Below, in pieces: positions 44,123-54,353 of a stretch of DNA of 64,000 nt. The DNA is taken from contig AP026167.1 of assembly GCA_030295235.1 (NCBI GenBank), forward strand, positions 372,001-436,000, written 5' to 3'. The notes beneath the pieces were generated by a model. The model did no database searches, was not told the origin of the DNA, and was given only the letters and a program-made list of their open reading frames with translations. The stretch comes from Fistulifera solaris. Its lineage: Eukaryota; Bacillariophyta; Bacillariophyceae; Naviculales; Stauroneidaceae. Position numbers and translations under genes: made by a program. Within the stretch, counting starts at the first letter, position 1, and each line of letters begins with the position of its first letter.

Positions 44123-45437
44123 TCATTTGTGATACTTTTGAATACCGCGAATCATCATCTTTTGTTGACATTGTCGTTGAGCTGGAAAAAGTTTATCAGC
44201 GTATTCAATAAATTTAGCCATTGCACCTTCAATCACTTCACGCATTGTCGGCTCAATTGAAGGTTCTTGCTGGGGCGAGGAATCGTGATCCGTTGCCTGA
44301 CGAACAAGTTCATCGAGTTGTCGCAACGATGCTTCTGTAGGAGGTGCTTGTTTGGGCATGTCATGGTAATCCCTTTCCCGATGAACTAGTTCATCGAGTT
44401 GTCGGGCATGATCATTCGAAGTGTTTTGTTCCAAGTGAACATCGTCTTCCGCGGCAATAATCGTGTCTACTAACGGTGCAGTGGGCTCAGAAGGACGCTT
44501 GGAATAGTCGCCTAATGGGCTTTTCGTGACAGAATCAAACAAACTGCGAAACCCTTCACTTGACTGTTGTCCTAGAAACTTCAGCGGTAATTCTGTTGGT
44601 ACGTAGCCTTCCCCATCCATCAATTGTTTCCACTTTTCCGTGACTGAGCAAATCGAATCCACAGACGGTTGCTCTTCAATTTGTATATCATTACAATGCG
44701 GGTTCGACGCAGGCTGCTGTTGTGAATTTTCGGTACCGTGCAATTGTTCGTCTTGACCAAGATTGGCTTTTTCGTCGCTAAAAGAGGCCCTTATGGAATC
44801 GTTTTCAAGCAGTAGAGTTTCTGTTGGCTTATTTTCCGGTTGTCGTTCATCGACACTATGTGTGTGTTCTCTCTCATCGGCGGGCGCGAGGACGATGTTG
44901 GATTCACTAGCGTTCGAACCGGGCGGCGAAGTGACCTCACTGACTACTTCCTTTTTCTCATTCTGCAAGATTCCCGAATTTACGATGAATGCTTCGAGCT
45001 TATTGTGCTTTTGTGTCACGGACGTTTCTTTCACACTTCCTTGTCGACTCTCTCGAGAGCCTTTCCTCCGTTGTCCACAATTCGCCTTTTCGTCATCTCT
45101 CTTCTCTTCCTCAACCGAAACACTTTCAGATATTGATGCTGCAGGTGAGGCTTCTTCAAAGGAAATTCGTATGACTTCTTTAGGTCGTATACCAACACGA
45201 GGAGAAGGCCCATTGCATTTCCGGGTGTTTGTTGTCGCGTAGTTATTCAGATTGGTGATGGTCATAGGTTTTAGTAAAGACTGTCTTTTTACAGGAGCTT
45301 CTTCTTCTTGACTTTCTGCTATTAAGTTTTTGTACACCTGCAATATTGAATTGAATAATGCATGGTCAACGGCGTGTAAGGACGACCCCTCTTTATGACG
45401 TCGGCATAGCTCTCAGTTTTCGCAATTCACTTACCAT
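44123..45437 (-). CDS. Uncharacterised acidic protein; start codon alone in first coding exon
   Basis: About 405 residues. The long open part (45337-44123) has no early ATG. Just upstream an ATG (complement of 45435-45437) is followed directly by GTAAGT, and an acceptor TTGCAG lies before GTGTACAAAAAC. Splicing out 45338-45434 (97 bp) gives MVYKNLIAESQEEEAP. The protein is Ser/Glu/Gln-rich and mostly disordered. It has a direct internal repeat near the C-terminus (RQLDELVHRERDYHDMP and RQLDELVRQATDHDSSP) and ends in a basic helix (FPAQRQCQQKMMIRGIQKYH). I do not recognise a family. The gene is divergent from the one at 46636. Confidence 0.7.
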
Positions 45438-45976
45438 GATGTTGATTTCTAACCCCCAGCCACACTATACAACCATTCAATCAGCTTATTAACGCTGCTC
45501 CTTCCTGAATATTCAAAAATCACCTTCGTTTGTCGGTTCGGAAAGTTGGTGTGCCATGGCAACAAAATTTTCGAACATAAATAATCAAAAACTCCAACCA
45601 AAATTCAAAAATCGGCGGAGACTTAGCGAGTCGCGCTCTGTAGGAAAATACTATGTGGAAAAACAGATTAGAGTCTCTGGTTTCATTACTTAATAACGTG
45701 GTACCCGTTGCACAATAAAGAAGCCTAAATGATATTATGGATTCTAAAATTATTTCCAGTAGCCACGGTGATAGTAGACAGTGAAGGCATCATTTCAACG
45801 ATGACCGGTGAGCGGGCCGGCCCGAAATCGACCTTTCATTGATTACAGTCTTTCCACAACAGCTTCTCATAGTAAACTTAGCACAAGAACGCATTGGAGA
45901 CTAAAACTTCAATATTCCCCCATCATCGGGGCTAACGACGGACGACGACTAAACCTAACTGCACTGCCGACTGCGG

Positions 45977-46052
45977 GAAGGACGTTAAAATTCTGCCTCT
46001 CAGTACAAGATTCTACGTAACGTCTACGACGAGGCAGAATTTTAACGCCGTT
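45977..46052. repeat. Dispersed foldback repeat, copy 2, perfect 16-bp stem
   Basis: gttaaaattctgcctc (45984-45999) and gaggcagaattttaac (46031-46046) are perfect reverse complements with a 31-bp loop that contains tacaagattctacgta. The same sequence, more diverged, occurs at 7542-7618. It could be a short MITE-like element or a transcribed hairpin. Confidence 0.75.
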
Positions 46053-46075
46053 GCCCCGGTCGGTGAAACTACTAG

Positions 46076-46108
46076 TTACCGGTACCGGTACCCTGGTACC
46101 GGTACCCA
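46076..46108. repeat. GGTACC palindromic repeats
   Basis: taccggtaccggtaccc-tggtaccggtaccc is a direct and inverted array of ggtacc/accggt. A similar shorter run occurs at about 15131-15158. Confidence 0.7.
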
Positions 46109-46635
46109 CTTATGATGAATTGTTACGTGCATTCCAAGTCCAGAAAGCTTACTTTGTATACACTTACTCACCCTGGAAATGTGCTAATCGTTCCAATTTC
46201 TGGCAGGGGCTCGTATTCCTGTATAACCTAAAAACAAGGACGTGCTTGTGACGAGCAGAAGCTCTCCACTCGATGATGATGTTCGTCGTTAATTCATTCA
46301 TTCGTTTGTCCTTCGACCAAGCCGAGTGCGAGGTGCGAGGTACAGACGTGTGTCTTGATTCTTTTATTTATGCCATAAACTCAATATTTCCCTCCGTTTC
46401 CAATTACTTCGTAAAGAAAAAGCTTTCAACAGCGACAACGATAATAATCTGTTTTCGTTCCAAACTTCGAAGTAACCCAGACTCACGCAAACAAAGTCGT
46501 CGCCAGTGGGAAATTGCGCATCTGATCTTTGCAATAGAAAGCTGATAGCTGTTATTCTTGTTTGGAGAAACAGATTCTACAAGGCGACACCCTCATCATT
46601 CTTTGCCGATCAGGATCGTAAAATTTCTCAACATC

Positions 46636-47549
46636 ATGAAGAAGACTCACTTCACCATGGAACCTTCGTTCGAAGCGAAGAGTCCACCGGCTTCAAGAAG
46701 ACGAGGATCGAAAGCGGATTCGACCAGCGATGACACAGAGGGGAGTTTGGACTATTCGTCAGGTAACAGCACTAGATCTACCGATAGCAGTTTTGCAGAC
46801 ATTTTGAAAGTTCTCGAAGGACCCGAAATGACAGCAGATTTAGCAAATTATCTGGAAACAACAGCAAAAGCAAAATAACAGAGATGATAAATCTATAGCA
46901 GAATCGTCGCTCGCGTACAGTTACGCGGATGGAGAGTCCCAGATGATGCGATCTCATTTCACCGGTGGTGGTTCCCTGGCCTACAGCACCATGACGGATG
47001 GAGAATCGCACATGGTGCGATCTCATTGGACTGGGACCGATGCGTCTACATTGCATGGGGCCGACTTTGTGACAACCATTCCAGGGTAAGGTCGAACACA
47101 ACTCAAATTCAGCCTGTACGCATTGAACCTACGTCAATCTTCACTCACATTGTGAACACAGGCCACTCAATGATTCGTCGACAGGGGGAACTCGACAACC
47201 GCCACCCACAGTGGATAGACCTTTATCCATCAACGACCAACTATTGTTTTCTCCTGCCGAGCACGAGGACAGTATGAAATTAAGGAAGCAACGCAAGAAG
47301 CAACGAAAGCTTGAACAGAAACTGCGCCAATTACAAGAGCAACAGCTCAAAGAGCAACAAGAGCAACAACTGAAAGACCGACAACTTTCACAAACTCCAC
47401 CACAGCATACGCCGCCACCGCCGTTGGAACGTCCTCCCAAATCCTCCCCCGTGTCTCATGAGGATCCAAAGGTTGAAGAGGATGACATCTGGTACGCGAA
47501 GTGGTGGGTTCTTTGTTTCCCGGAATTTCAGATCCGTTCTAAGCCATAA
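46636..47549 (+). CDS. Uncharacterised Ser-rich protein with Gln/Lys coiled coil
   Basis: Two exons (46636-47085 and 47162-47549) with a 76-bp intron (GTAAGG donor, ACAG acceptor), about 278 residues. The start is the ATG in MKKTHFTMEPSFEAKSPP. Residues 1-80 are Ser/Asp-rich with a helix (FADILKVLEGPEMTADLANY). Two related segments follow (YSYADGESQMMRSHFTGGGS and YSTMTDGESHMVRSHWTGTD), a direct internal repeat. A Gln/Lys-rich coiled coil (about 190-225, LRKQRKKQRKLEQKLRQLQE), a Pro-rich linker and a Trp-rich end (DDIWYAKWWVLCFPEF) close the protein. The frame breaks at the four A's at 46872-46875; three A's restore AKANNRDDKSIAESS. The family is not recognised. It converges with TRAPPC5 57 bp away. 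Confidence 0.7.
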
Positions 47550-47606
47550 ACATTACACGCTAGCTTTTTGTTTGGCAAACAATAATCACAAAGAGTTTAG
47601 ACGATC

Positions 47607-48408
47607 TTAACCGATAATGGTTGCATCGCGCGACATGACGCTAGCCGAAAATTTGACCAAAAAAACCGCTTTTTTCCGATCTCCTTCTTCTACCGTATGT
47701 GCTGTAACACGCGCAGGGAATCCTGCTCCTTGTAGCATGCCCGCAATTATCCCCGAAATGTACGCATCGACCGACAATCCTCCCAGATCAGCAGGGACAC
47801 TAACACTTGTGCTGTAGTAAGTGCGGGAGAATGAAGTGAAAGGATGGAAAGGATGTCAGATCCAATATTTCATCCTTTCTTGTTCTGTGTTTACAAAACT
47901 AAGCTTGTTCTTGAAAATTTCTTTCCTCTTACCTTGTTATGGGCGCGTAGTCAACAATCATGAACTCGTCGGCATGATCAATACTTTTCTCCAAAGAGTC
48001 AGCAGCCTTCCCAAAAAGAGCTTTCCATGCCGTCGTTGAAACAAACTGTAGCATGTTCATCAGTTTGGTTTGTCGCGTGTAATCTCTAGCTCGATAAGCC
48101 AGCAATTCGAGAACTTTCAGTCCGACTCCGTAGCCCGCTGCTTCGAGACGATGCTCTAATGCGCTCACCGAATCGACGCGATTTTGATGATATTGCACCA
48201 TTTCGGAAAACAAGTAACTAAAGGCACTTAAGCTGACATTTTGTTCGGCAGATCTTAACGCATAAAGCAAAAGAATCACGATGAGCGTGATTTTGCAGGC
48301 ATAGGCGATATATCACACTCGGTTGTGACAACAAAATATCCTCCCTTACCGTTGCGATCGACCAACTGGACGGTCCAGGATAGTGCTGTTGCTAAGAAAT
48401 TGACTCAT
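47607..48408 (-). CDS. TRAPPC5: TRAPP complex subunit 5 (Trs31, Bet3 family)
   Basis: Three exons: 48408-48350, 48253-47933 and 47811-47607, with introns of 96 and 121 bp, 194 residues (family about 190), no frame break. It starts MSQFLSNSTILDRPVGRSQ, comparable to S-I-L-D-R-P in homologues. The Bet3 core reads VSLSAFSYLFSEMVQYHQ, RVDSVSALEHRLEAAGYGVG, LLAYRARDYTRQTKLMNML and KALFGKAADSLEK. The last exon reads VSVPADLGGLSVDAYISGI and GMLQGAGFPARVTAHTV, matching the family's C-terminal palmitoyl-channel fold. TRAPP tethers vesicles and activates Rab1 at the early Golgi. Exon junctions were chosen to keep the homologous sequence in frame; all obey GT-AG. Confidence 0.94.
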
Positions 48409-48864
48409 CAATTCAGTGATAAGCGTTTTGAAGAAGATGCAATGATAGTAAGGAAAGTAAACTACGGTTTTATCTTGCTCACAGGTTTGCGAATAAAAAA
48501 ATAAGTGTCCGCGGTCAACAAGGGGCTTGTGTTTGGTCACAATAGGGATCAGCATAGCAATCGAAGACGCACACTCTCTCTCAAAGCGTACCAGTACCCA
48601 GTACCAGGATAGTCTCAACGAATTTCCGACTCAACTGCTTTCAGTCACGAAACTTTTTTACAACTTTTTCGATGCCCTATCACGCCTTAGCGACTCTATT
48701 CAACCAAAAGTGTATGACAGTTGTGACTCTATCCGGCATATAAATGTTGTGTATGTTGTTAGATTGAAATAATCGTGAGTGCATTCCGTGGAATTTCATG
48801 AACATGAACGCTCTCTCAAACGGTAGGGTTGACAGTTTTCCAACACAGCTGAATTTCAGTCCAC

Positions 48865-49270
48865 TTGACGAAACGGTCATTTTGCTTCTACAGAAATTCT
48901 CTGAAAATTCAAAAAGTTCAAGACGCGGTGCTGAACGTCTGTGTAAGCTCCAGAAATTCTGGACACGATGAATTTGTTCATACAGAAGTTCTGTGGACGT
49001 TTCAAAAAATTTGGATGCAATGTATTTAGTCACACAGAAATTCTGCGTTCTTTCCAGACGGTGATTTTGATCATACAAAAATTCTGTGTTTCTTCCAGAA
49101 ATTCTGGTAACGATGTAATTTGTCATACTTACATTCTCTGTACGTTCCATAGATTCCGGATATGATGTAATTGCTCTTGCAAACCTGCTGTGTTGTTCCA
49201 GAAATATGTTGTAATTGTCCATACAGATGTTTTGTTCAATATCCAAAAAATCTGGATACGGTGTATTTGG
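48865..49270. repeat. Degenerate ~52-bp minisatellite, array 1
   Basis: The approximate unit is cagaaattctgtgttcgttc, then cagaaattctggatacggtg, then tatttgatcata, repeated about seven times with substitutions and small indels. Each unit carries two near-palindromic cagaaattctg cores. Confidence 0.75.
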
Positions 49271-49445
49271 GACTGGCCCTCTACTAGAGCGCACTAAGGC
49301 TAGAGAGTTAGAACCAAAGCTTACTCAGAGAAGTGTCAGACTGAAATATATGTGAATGAAAAATGGAAAATTCAGTCGAATGTCAAGATTAGATTCTGAC
49401 GATTAAAAAATTAGGAATAATATTACTTGTGTAAAAAAAAAAATT

Positions 49446-49722
49446 TGGTCCTACCGAAATGCTGTGTTCGTTCTTGAAATTCTGGAAACAGTGGTTTTAA
49501 CATACAGCAATACTGTTTACCAGGTACTGTGCCTTTTCCAAAACTTCTGGATACCAGTGTAATAAGTCATACAGATATTGAGTCCGCTCCAGAAATTCTG
49601 GATACGGTGTTTTTGATCAAAGAATTCTGTGTTTGTTCCTGAGATTCTGGATTTGGTGTTTTGATCAAACAGAAATTCTGGAGACGGAGTATTTGATCAC
49701 ACAGAACTTCTGTATACTCTCC
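49446..49722. repeat. Degenerate ~52-bp minisatellite, array 2
   Basis: The same unit as array 1, about five copies. The last copies (near 49590-49700) are closest to consensus. Confidence 0.75.
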
Positions 49723-50214
49723 TTACTTAACCTCAAATGGAGTACGAGAGAGGTCCAATGAAACGGTGTACCAGGTAGCTTGATATGTAAAGACCTACAC
49801 ACCCAGTATTTATTTGCAAGGGGTCTGGGCTTTTTGGACCTGAAATCTAGGTTTTTGTTGACAGAGTTGGGGCGATTGGTCGGGTGCGAAAAGAACAAAT
49901 AGCTTTCATGATACGTTAACACCTTCTTAAACCCACATGGTAGCATGCTATTTTTTCACTTGCTTATGACTTAATTTGGACTAGAAATTCCTTGCACATT
50001 TGAAGCGGCGGTACTTCAGGCAAACTGGGGACGTCCCTACAGAAAATAAAAGGGTCGATACTCGATACGTGACACGTAACAAAAGTGGGCGTTAAAATAC
50101 TCTAGACACGCTCTCAGCGCACTATACTACTCAAGATATTTAAAGCAAGTACTTAGTATCCTTTTCCTATAAGGGAAGTGGCTCTCCGTTAGAGAGCGGG
50201 CATTACAAAAATCA

Positions 50215-50653
50215 TTACGGATCATTCAATTTATGTACTTTTTTTGGCGTCGCAATCTTCTTTGACACCCAATTACAACCTTTTACAAACCCTTCCGACG
50301 TCTTTTTTGTTACTTTGTGTTTTTTATCGAATTCTTTTACTCGCTCCCCCCGCGTGAGATGCCATATTTCCGGTCGCCCTCGCGACATCACCTACAGCTC
50401 CCTTCCCCTTTGCAGCCACAGCAGCAGCCCCTCCTGCAGCCACAAGCCCTATGACAGGTCCAGCAAGAATCAATCCCGCAATACCACCTACAGCCGCGGC
50501 GCCACCTATTTGTCGACGGCGGTCTTGCGGCGGGCTCCTCGTCCCTTCGCGGGCTGGATTGACGCCATCTGTCTGGGTTCCTTGCTCTTCTTGATATTCG
50601 AAATGCACGTCCGGTTCCGCCCACGGTGAGGATGGTGTATTGGTGGAGGACAT
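50215..50653 (-). CDS. Small glycine-zipper (Gly/Ala-rich hydrophobic) protein
   Basis: About 145 residues after correction. A hydrophilic N-terminus (MSSTNTPSSPWAEPDVHFEY) is followed by a Gly/Ala-rich hydrophobic hairpin-like region (GGAAAVGGIAGLILAGPVIG, LVAAGGAAAVAAKGKGAVG) and DVARATGNMASHAGG. As read, the frame stops at K-R-I-R (50324). Taking three A's instead of four at that point continues as EFDKKHKVTKKTSEGFVKGC and NWVSKKIA, ending at 50215. The extension looks like genuine protein and is my preferred reading. Gly/Ala zipper proteins of this kind are common and uncharacterised in stramenopiles. It may be membrane-associated. Confidence 0.72.
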
Positions 50654-50820
50654 CTTGAATAAAAAGAGAAAATCAGTTTACCAAAGACAAAAGGGAAAGG
50701 TGAAAATGAATGCATTCGTGCCGTTTATTATTTTTGTGTTTCGGTTTGAAACTAGTCGCAGAATGGCGTGTGTCGCGCTGAACGCACGAATGAACAACGG
50801 CCGTATGGACGGACATTTCA

Positions 50821-52003
50821 TCAGTCACGCTGGGAATCACGAATCCGAATGTGTTCTTGAATAGCATCGCGGTGTGACAAAGTCACTTCTCCCAACTTTC
50901 TAACGTGAAAAATACGCGGTCGGTGCCGATTGGGTTCATAGGAAGACGAATGTTGCAACTGAGATTGAGCATGTAGCTCCTCCAGTCGGTCGCAACAGTG
51001 TTCTTGTATCGACACAACCGTTCCCAACACAGTGTACTCCAACAATTGATGAAAGCGTGACCAGGACTGGCCCCGATTCGGTTGACACATCCAAATGGAT
51101 CCACCCACGCGTGTATGTCGCAATATAGTCCATAAGAGTTGACCATGCCATTCTTCAAAGTGCGTGCAATCGGAGACCAAAGTTGAATCGACCGAGCAGA
51201 GCAAAGTCTCGTCGTCATAACTCCAGCGCAGAATACTGCATTGAATTTGGGACGTATCCACTGAATTAGCTTGTCGAAGGAGACGTAGATTGATACGATT
51301 GTTCCTAACACAGTCGATATGGCCATCGGTAATAAATATTTGTGAACAGATTCCGTCTCCTGCCAGTGCCGCTACACCTGCCATGCCAGCCCCCACTTCG
51401 AGCAGTGTCGTTCCCTGAGCCATGCGGCAAGCACCAGGTTGCCACAGATACCACGCCAGGACAATTTCGCAGTCCCAAACGCAAATGTTTCCCGTATTGT
51501 CGATGGCTTCTGTTTGTGCATGATGATGGCTCGTCAGCTCATGTAACGACTTTCGGGCGGTCCTCAATCGTTCTCTTGTATATATGTTTGCATGAGGCAA
51601 TGAGTAACATTTTACCTGCACATCATGTGCATCGACATGAGGAGTCAATAAAAGCATCGGCGACGGGTCACTCTGAAATTCTATCATATGCGGGGATAGC
51701 AATAGTTTTAATCGTTCTTGTTGTAAGTTTTGTCTGAAGGGTATCGTCCAAAGACTCCGTTTCGGGTCTAATGCCAGTAATGCCCACACTGTCAAAGCAA
51801 ATTGCTCTTCGTCACGCTCATCGTTTGAAGCATCTTCTAATGACTTTATCAAACTGTTTGTTTCATGAACCGGCTCACACGGAATTAAATGAGAACTATA
51901 ACCAGGAAATTGATGAATACTGTGAGCTTCTTTGGGTACAGCTTTTCTCAGTAGAGCTGCACGAAGTAGCTTCCAGCGACCTTTGCTCGAGCCGATTTAT
52001 CAT
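50821..52003 (-). CDS. Calmodulin-lysine N-methyltransferase (METTL16-type seven-beta-strand MTase)
   Basis: About 393 residues. The N-terminal segment GRWKLLRAALLRKAV matches the R-W-K-L-L-R of animal CaMKMT. The core reads IDNTGNICVWDCEIVLAWYL (compare D-N-T-G-N-V-C-I-W-P-S-E-E-V-L-A-Y-Y), LLEVGAGMAGVAAL (SAM-binding motif I), FITDGHIDCVRNN (acidic loop), ILRWSYDDE and LVSDCTHFEEWHGQLL. The family trimethylates calmodulin Lys115. The open frame from about 51990 lacks an ATG in phase. An ATG at 52003 comes into frame if the A3 run at 51995-51997 is really A2, giving MIIGSSKGRWKLL. A spliced upstream exon ending at a CAG near 52005 is an alternative. Methyltransferase identity is secure; the N-terminus is less so. 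Confidence 0.85.
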
Positions 52004-52596
52004 CTGCTGCGGGTGAGAGAATGTGGTATGATAAGGGTGTTTCGTTATTTTGCATGATAAGAACGTGATAATTGAAATGGTTTGTTGCTATCATTTTTTG
52101 CCAAAAATTGAATCCAAAATTCCAACGACGGACGATGCAAAGACCGTCCTTAAACTAGGGAGAGTCCTTATTGTCAAGCGGTCAGACCGCAAAATCTAGG
52201 GCCGCAAGACCGCCAATTGCATGCATTGCACAATGTTTTCGTCTTCGGTTAAAATAGATAGTAGTAAGCGCACTCGATTGACTCCATACTCCTTTGTTCG
52301 ATGTAATCGCCGGCTTGATCTACTGAATCGGTATAGGCAACAATCGACCAAGCCATGGTCTCATCACTTTCAGCATCTTTGTCAACGCACTTATCGTGGC
52401 TCTATTTCGGAACTCCTTGCGGACTGCATTTCAGTCACGAAGCATGATTACGAAGCGATGCATAATTCTTGCTCCACTCACCTGAAGCCGTTCTTCTGTC
52501 CTAGAAGCGGTTGAACTGATGCCCAACATGCATTCTAGGTAAAAACGGCTACAAATTCATCCATGTCTATGTGAGTTAGCGTGTATTATTGTTATA
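52004..52596. other. Intergenic upstream of CaMKMT
   Basis: A 97-codon frame starts at an ATG (52221-52514) but has no recognisable domain or homology hint and Cys/His-rich shadow-like composition, so I do not call it. I see nothing else. Confidence 0.4.
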
Positions 52597-53865
52597 TTAT
52601 TTCCGGACAACTTGCTTTTCGTTGATAAAGAACCAATTCTCGTTGAATTGCTTTACAATTTCTTGCGTAAAGTTGGGCGTATCAATTTGTTTGTACAAAT
52701 GCCCTTGCCCTTGGGCTTCCAAACCCTGAACTAGTGCTTTCGTGGCTTTTTCCAATCGATAATGCGGTATTTTCTCAAAAAACAAATGATGTATAACGTG
52801 TCCATCCATCATGTGATGCGACATTCGATTGACCAACTTGCCGTAGTTTCGATCAACCGTTTCGAAAGCTCCTTTCTCAAATGTAAAAGTATCGTCGGTG
52901 TACAATTTGCCATCCTCACTGTGATGTTGTAGATACGTGACCATGAAGAGCCAAAAAGACATGACACACCAGGGAATCATACAAACAACGGTGAAATCAG
53001 CGGTTCCCATCGAATGCCATAGAGTCGCTGCCGTGGCTAAGGATACTGCAACCGAAATCAAACCGTTGCGTTTTTCGGCATCCGATTCACCCTTCCACAT
53101 TCGTCCGTACAACCAAACATGTCCACCATCGGGTACACCCAAAACGAGATAGACGAAGTACAGAATGGGCAATTGCAAGTTCCGACTCCAATGACTGTGT
53201 TTGATTAGCGGATGTAACTGATCCCGATCTTCTCGAATGAACCACTGATGTGAATAGTCACGTGTCAAATGATTGTGACCAAGGTGGTGTTTCTTGTGTG
53301 ACTTGGCCCACGGCACAAAGGGCGTCAAGCAAAAGACGGAATGCGCGATTTCCCCTACCACGCGATTGATTGTCTTGGATTTGGAAACAACCGAATGACC
53401 GGCATCGTGGCCAATGCACCACATGCACCAGAGTGCGAACCCGGACAAGATTTGCAGGGGTGCCGCCATGGCGGCTTGTAGGATCCAGGAGGACTCGTGA
53501 TAGACGTCTGAAGTGACGACGGTATACAAAAATCCCATGGAAGCAAGGACGGCTACCGAGTCCACGGCAAAGTAAAATAATGATGTGGGTGTATGAATAT
53601 CAAATGTCTCTTTGGGTAACATTTTCATAATCGTCCCGACTTTGGGCGGGCCTTTGGGGACGACAGGGTCTAGATACAAATCATTCTCATCGAGTTCTGG
53701 TTGCATTGGGGTGGGTGACTGTGAAGTTGTAGTGAAGGGAGTCGCTGTACTCTGTAACGCCGATCGGCTCAAACCATAATATGTGGTATGAGTTGATAAT
53801 GACGAGAATCCCCAGCACGATGTCGTCGTAAAAACGACTGCGAGGCAGTATCGATTCACCAGCAT
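52597..53865 (-). CDS. Plastid-type omega-3/Delta-15 fatty acid desaturase
   Basis: 422 residues from the ATG at 53865, no frame break. The three His boxes of membrane front-end/acyl-lipid desaturases are HDAGH, HKKHH and HVIHH. The C-terminal block FETVDRNYGKLVNRM, then HHMMDGHVIHHLFFEKIPHY, is characteristic of omega-3 desaturases (T-V-D-R-D-Y-G...H-H-L-F-P-x-I-P-H-Y). Hydrophobic segments around 95-140 and 250-300 supply membrane spans. The N-terminus MLVNRYCLAVVFTTTSCWGF followed by a Ser/Thr-rich stretch looks like a signal peptide with an A/C-W-G-F-type cleavage site plus a transit peptide, so plastid targeting is likely. It probably adds the omega-3 double bond to C16/C18 acyl lipids. 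The phylogenetic assignment (omega-3 versus plastid Delta-12) is by motif only. Confidence 0.87.
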   Translation of the reverse strand: MLVNRYCLAVVFTTTSCWGFSSLSTHTTYYGLSRSALQSTATPFTTTSQSPTPMQPELDENDLYLDPVVPKGPPKVGTIMKMLPKETFDIHTPTSLFYFAVDSVAVLASMGFLYTVVTSDVYHESSWILQAAMAAPLQILSGFALWCMWCIGHDAGHSVVSKSKTINRVVGEIAHSVFCLTPFVPWAKSHKKHHLGHNHLTRDYSHQWFIREDRDQLHPLIKHSHWSRNLQLPILYFVYLVLGVPDGGHVWLYGRMWKGESDAEKRNGLISVAVSLATAATLWHSMGTADFTVVCMIPWCVMSFWLFMVTYLQHHSEDGKLYTDDTFTFEKGAFETVDRNYGKLVNRMSHHMMDGHVIHHLFFEKIPHYRLEKATKALVQGLEAQGQGHLYKQIDTPNFTQEIVKQFNENWFFINEKQVVRK

Positions 53866-54353
53866 AATGTTCAATAAAATCAACTCTATGTACAAGATAA
53901 ACAGTAACGCGCGCCTTTATGTCTCTACACGAGTTCGTCTCGCGTTCGTTTTCGCTTTTTAAAGAAAGAAGGTGCGCTTGTGGTGGAACAGAAGTAAAAC
54001 AATAAAACGTGGCCGTGTGGTCTTCGCGTGTGTCTTTTCTTCAAAATGTGGCATTGCGAAAGTGACGTGGTGATCGGCATCTTGTGGTCTGTCGTTTGAC
54101 CGGAAAAATGAGGCCATGACTTTTATGACACGACATAGTTTATCGACCATACGCCGTATGCCGTATGCGTACCTGGTACGTACCAATGCAGCAATGCAGC
54201 AATGATCGTTTTGTTGATGGCAATGAAAGATACGGAGTATTGTTTTGCGGTGCAAAAATTCTTCGTTGTTTCATTGCAGATAAATTCATCAACGATATTA
54301 TAAACTCCTTTGAAACTACTAATATCTTCAAAAGAGGCAAATATCCCTCACAA
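53866..54353. other. Divergent promoter, desaturase and S49 peptidase
   Basis: A 488-bp divergent spacer. It contains a short tacctggtacgtacc palindrome-like run near 54170. The open frame upstream of 54354 is treated as 5' leader. Confidence 0.45.

Larger units (their letters stand above)
45438..46635. other. Intergenic, divergent, with foldback repeat and GGTACC repeats
   Basis: About 1.2 kb. It contains the perfect inverted-repeat element at 45977-46052 and a GGTACC-type palindromic array at 46076-46108. Short frames here have no recognisable features. Confidence 0.45.
48409..50214. other. Gene-poor stretch dominated by a degenerate minisatellite
   Basis: No protein-coding gene is supported. 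It holds two arrays of a ~52-bp degenerate repeat (48865-49270 and 49446-49722). Minus-strand open frames over the arrays (48680-49294, 204 codons; 49665-49946) follow the near-multiple-of-three period and are discussed as a finding. Confidence 0.5.

Noticed and set aside
48865-49722. CRISPR array
   Set aside because: Units are degenerate and the spacers are as repetitive as the repeats. The window is eukaryotic with no cas-like genes.
52221-52514. 97-codon frame with an ATG
   Set aside because: No recognisable features; it is in an intergenic promoter region and within the size expected by chance.
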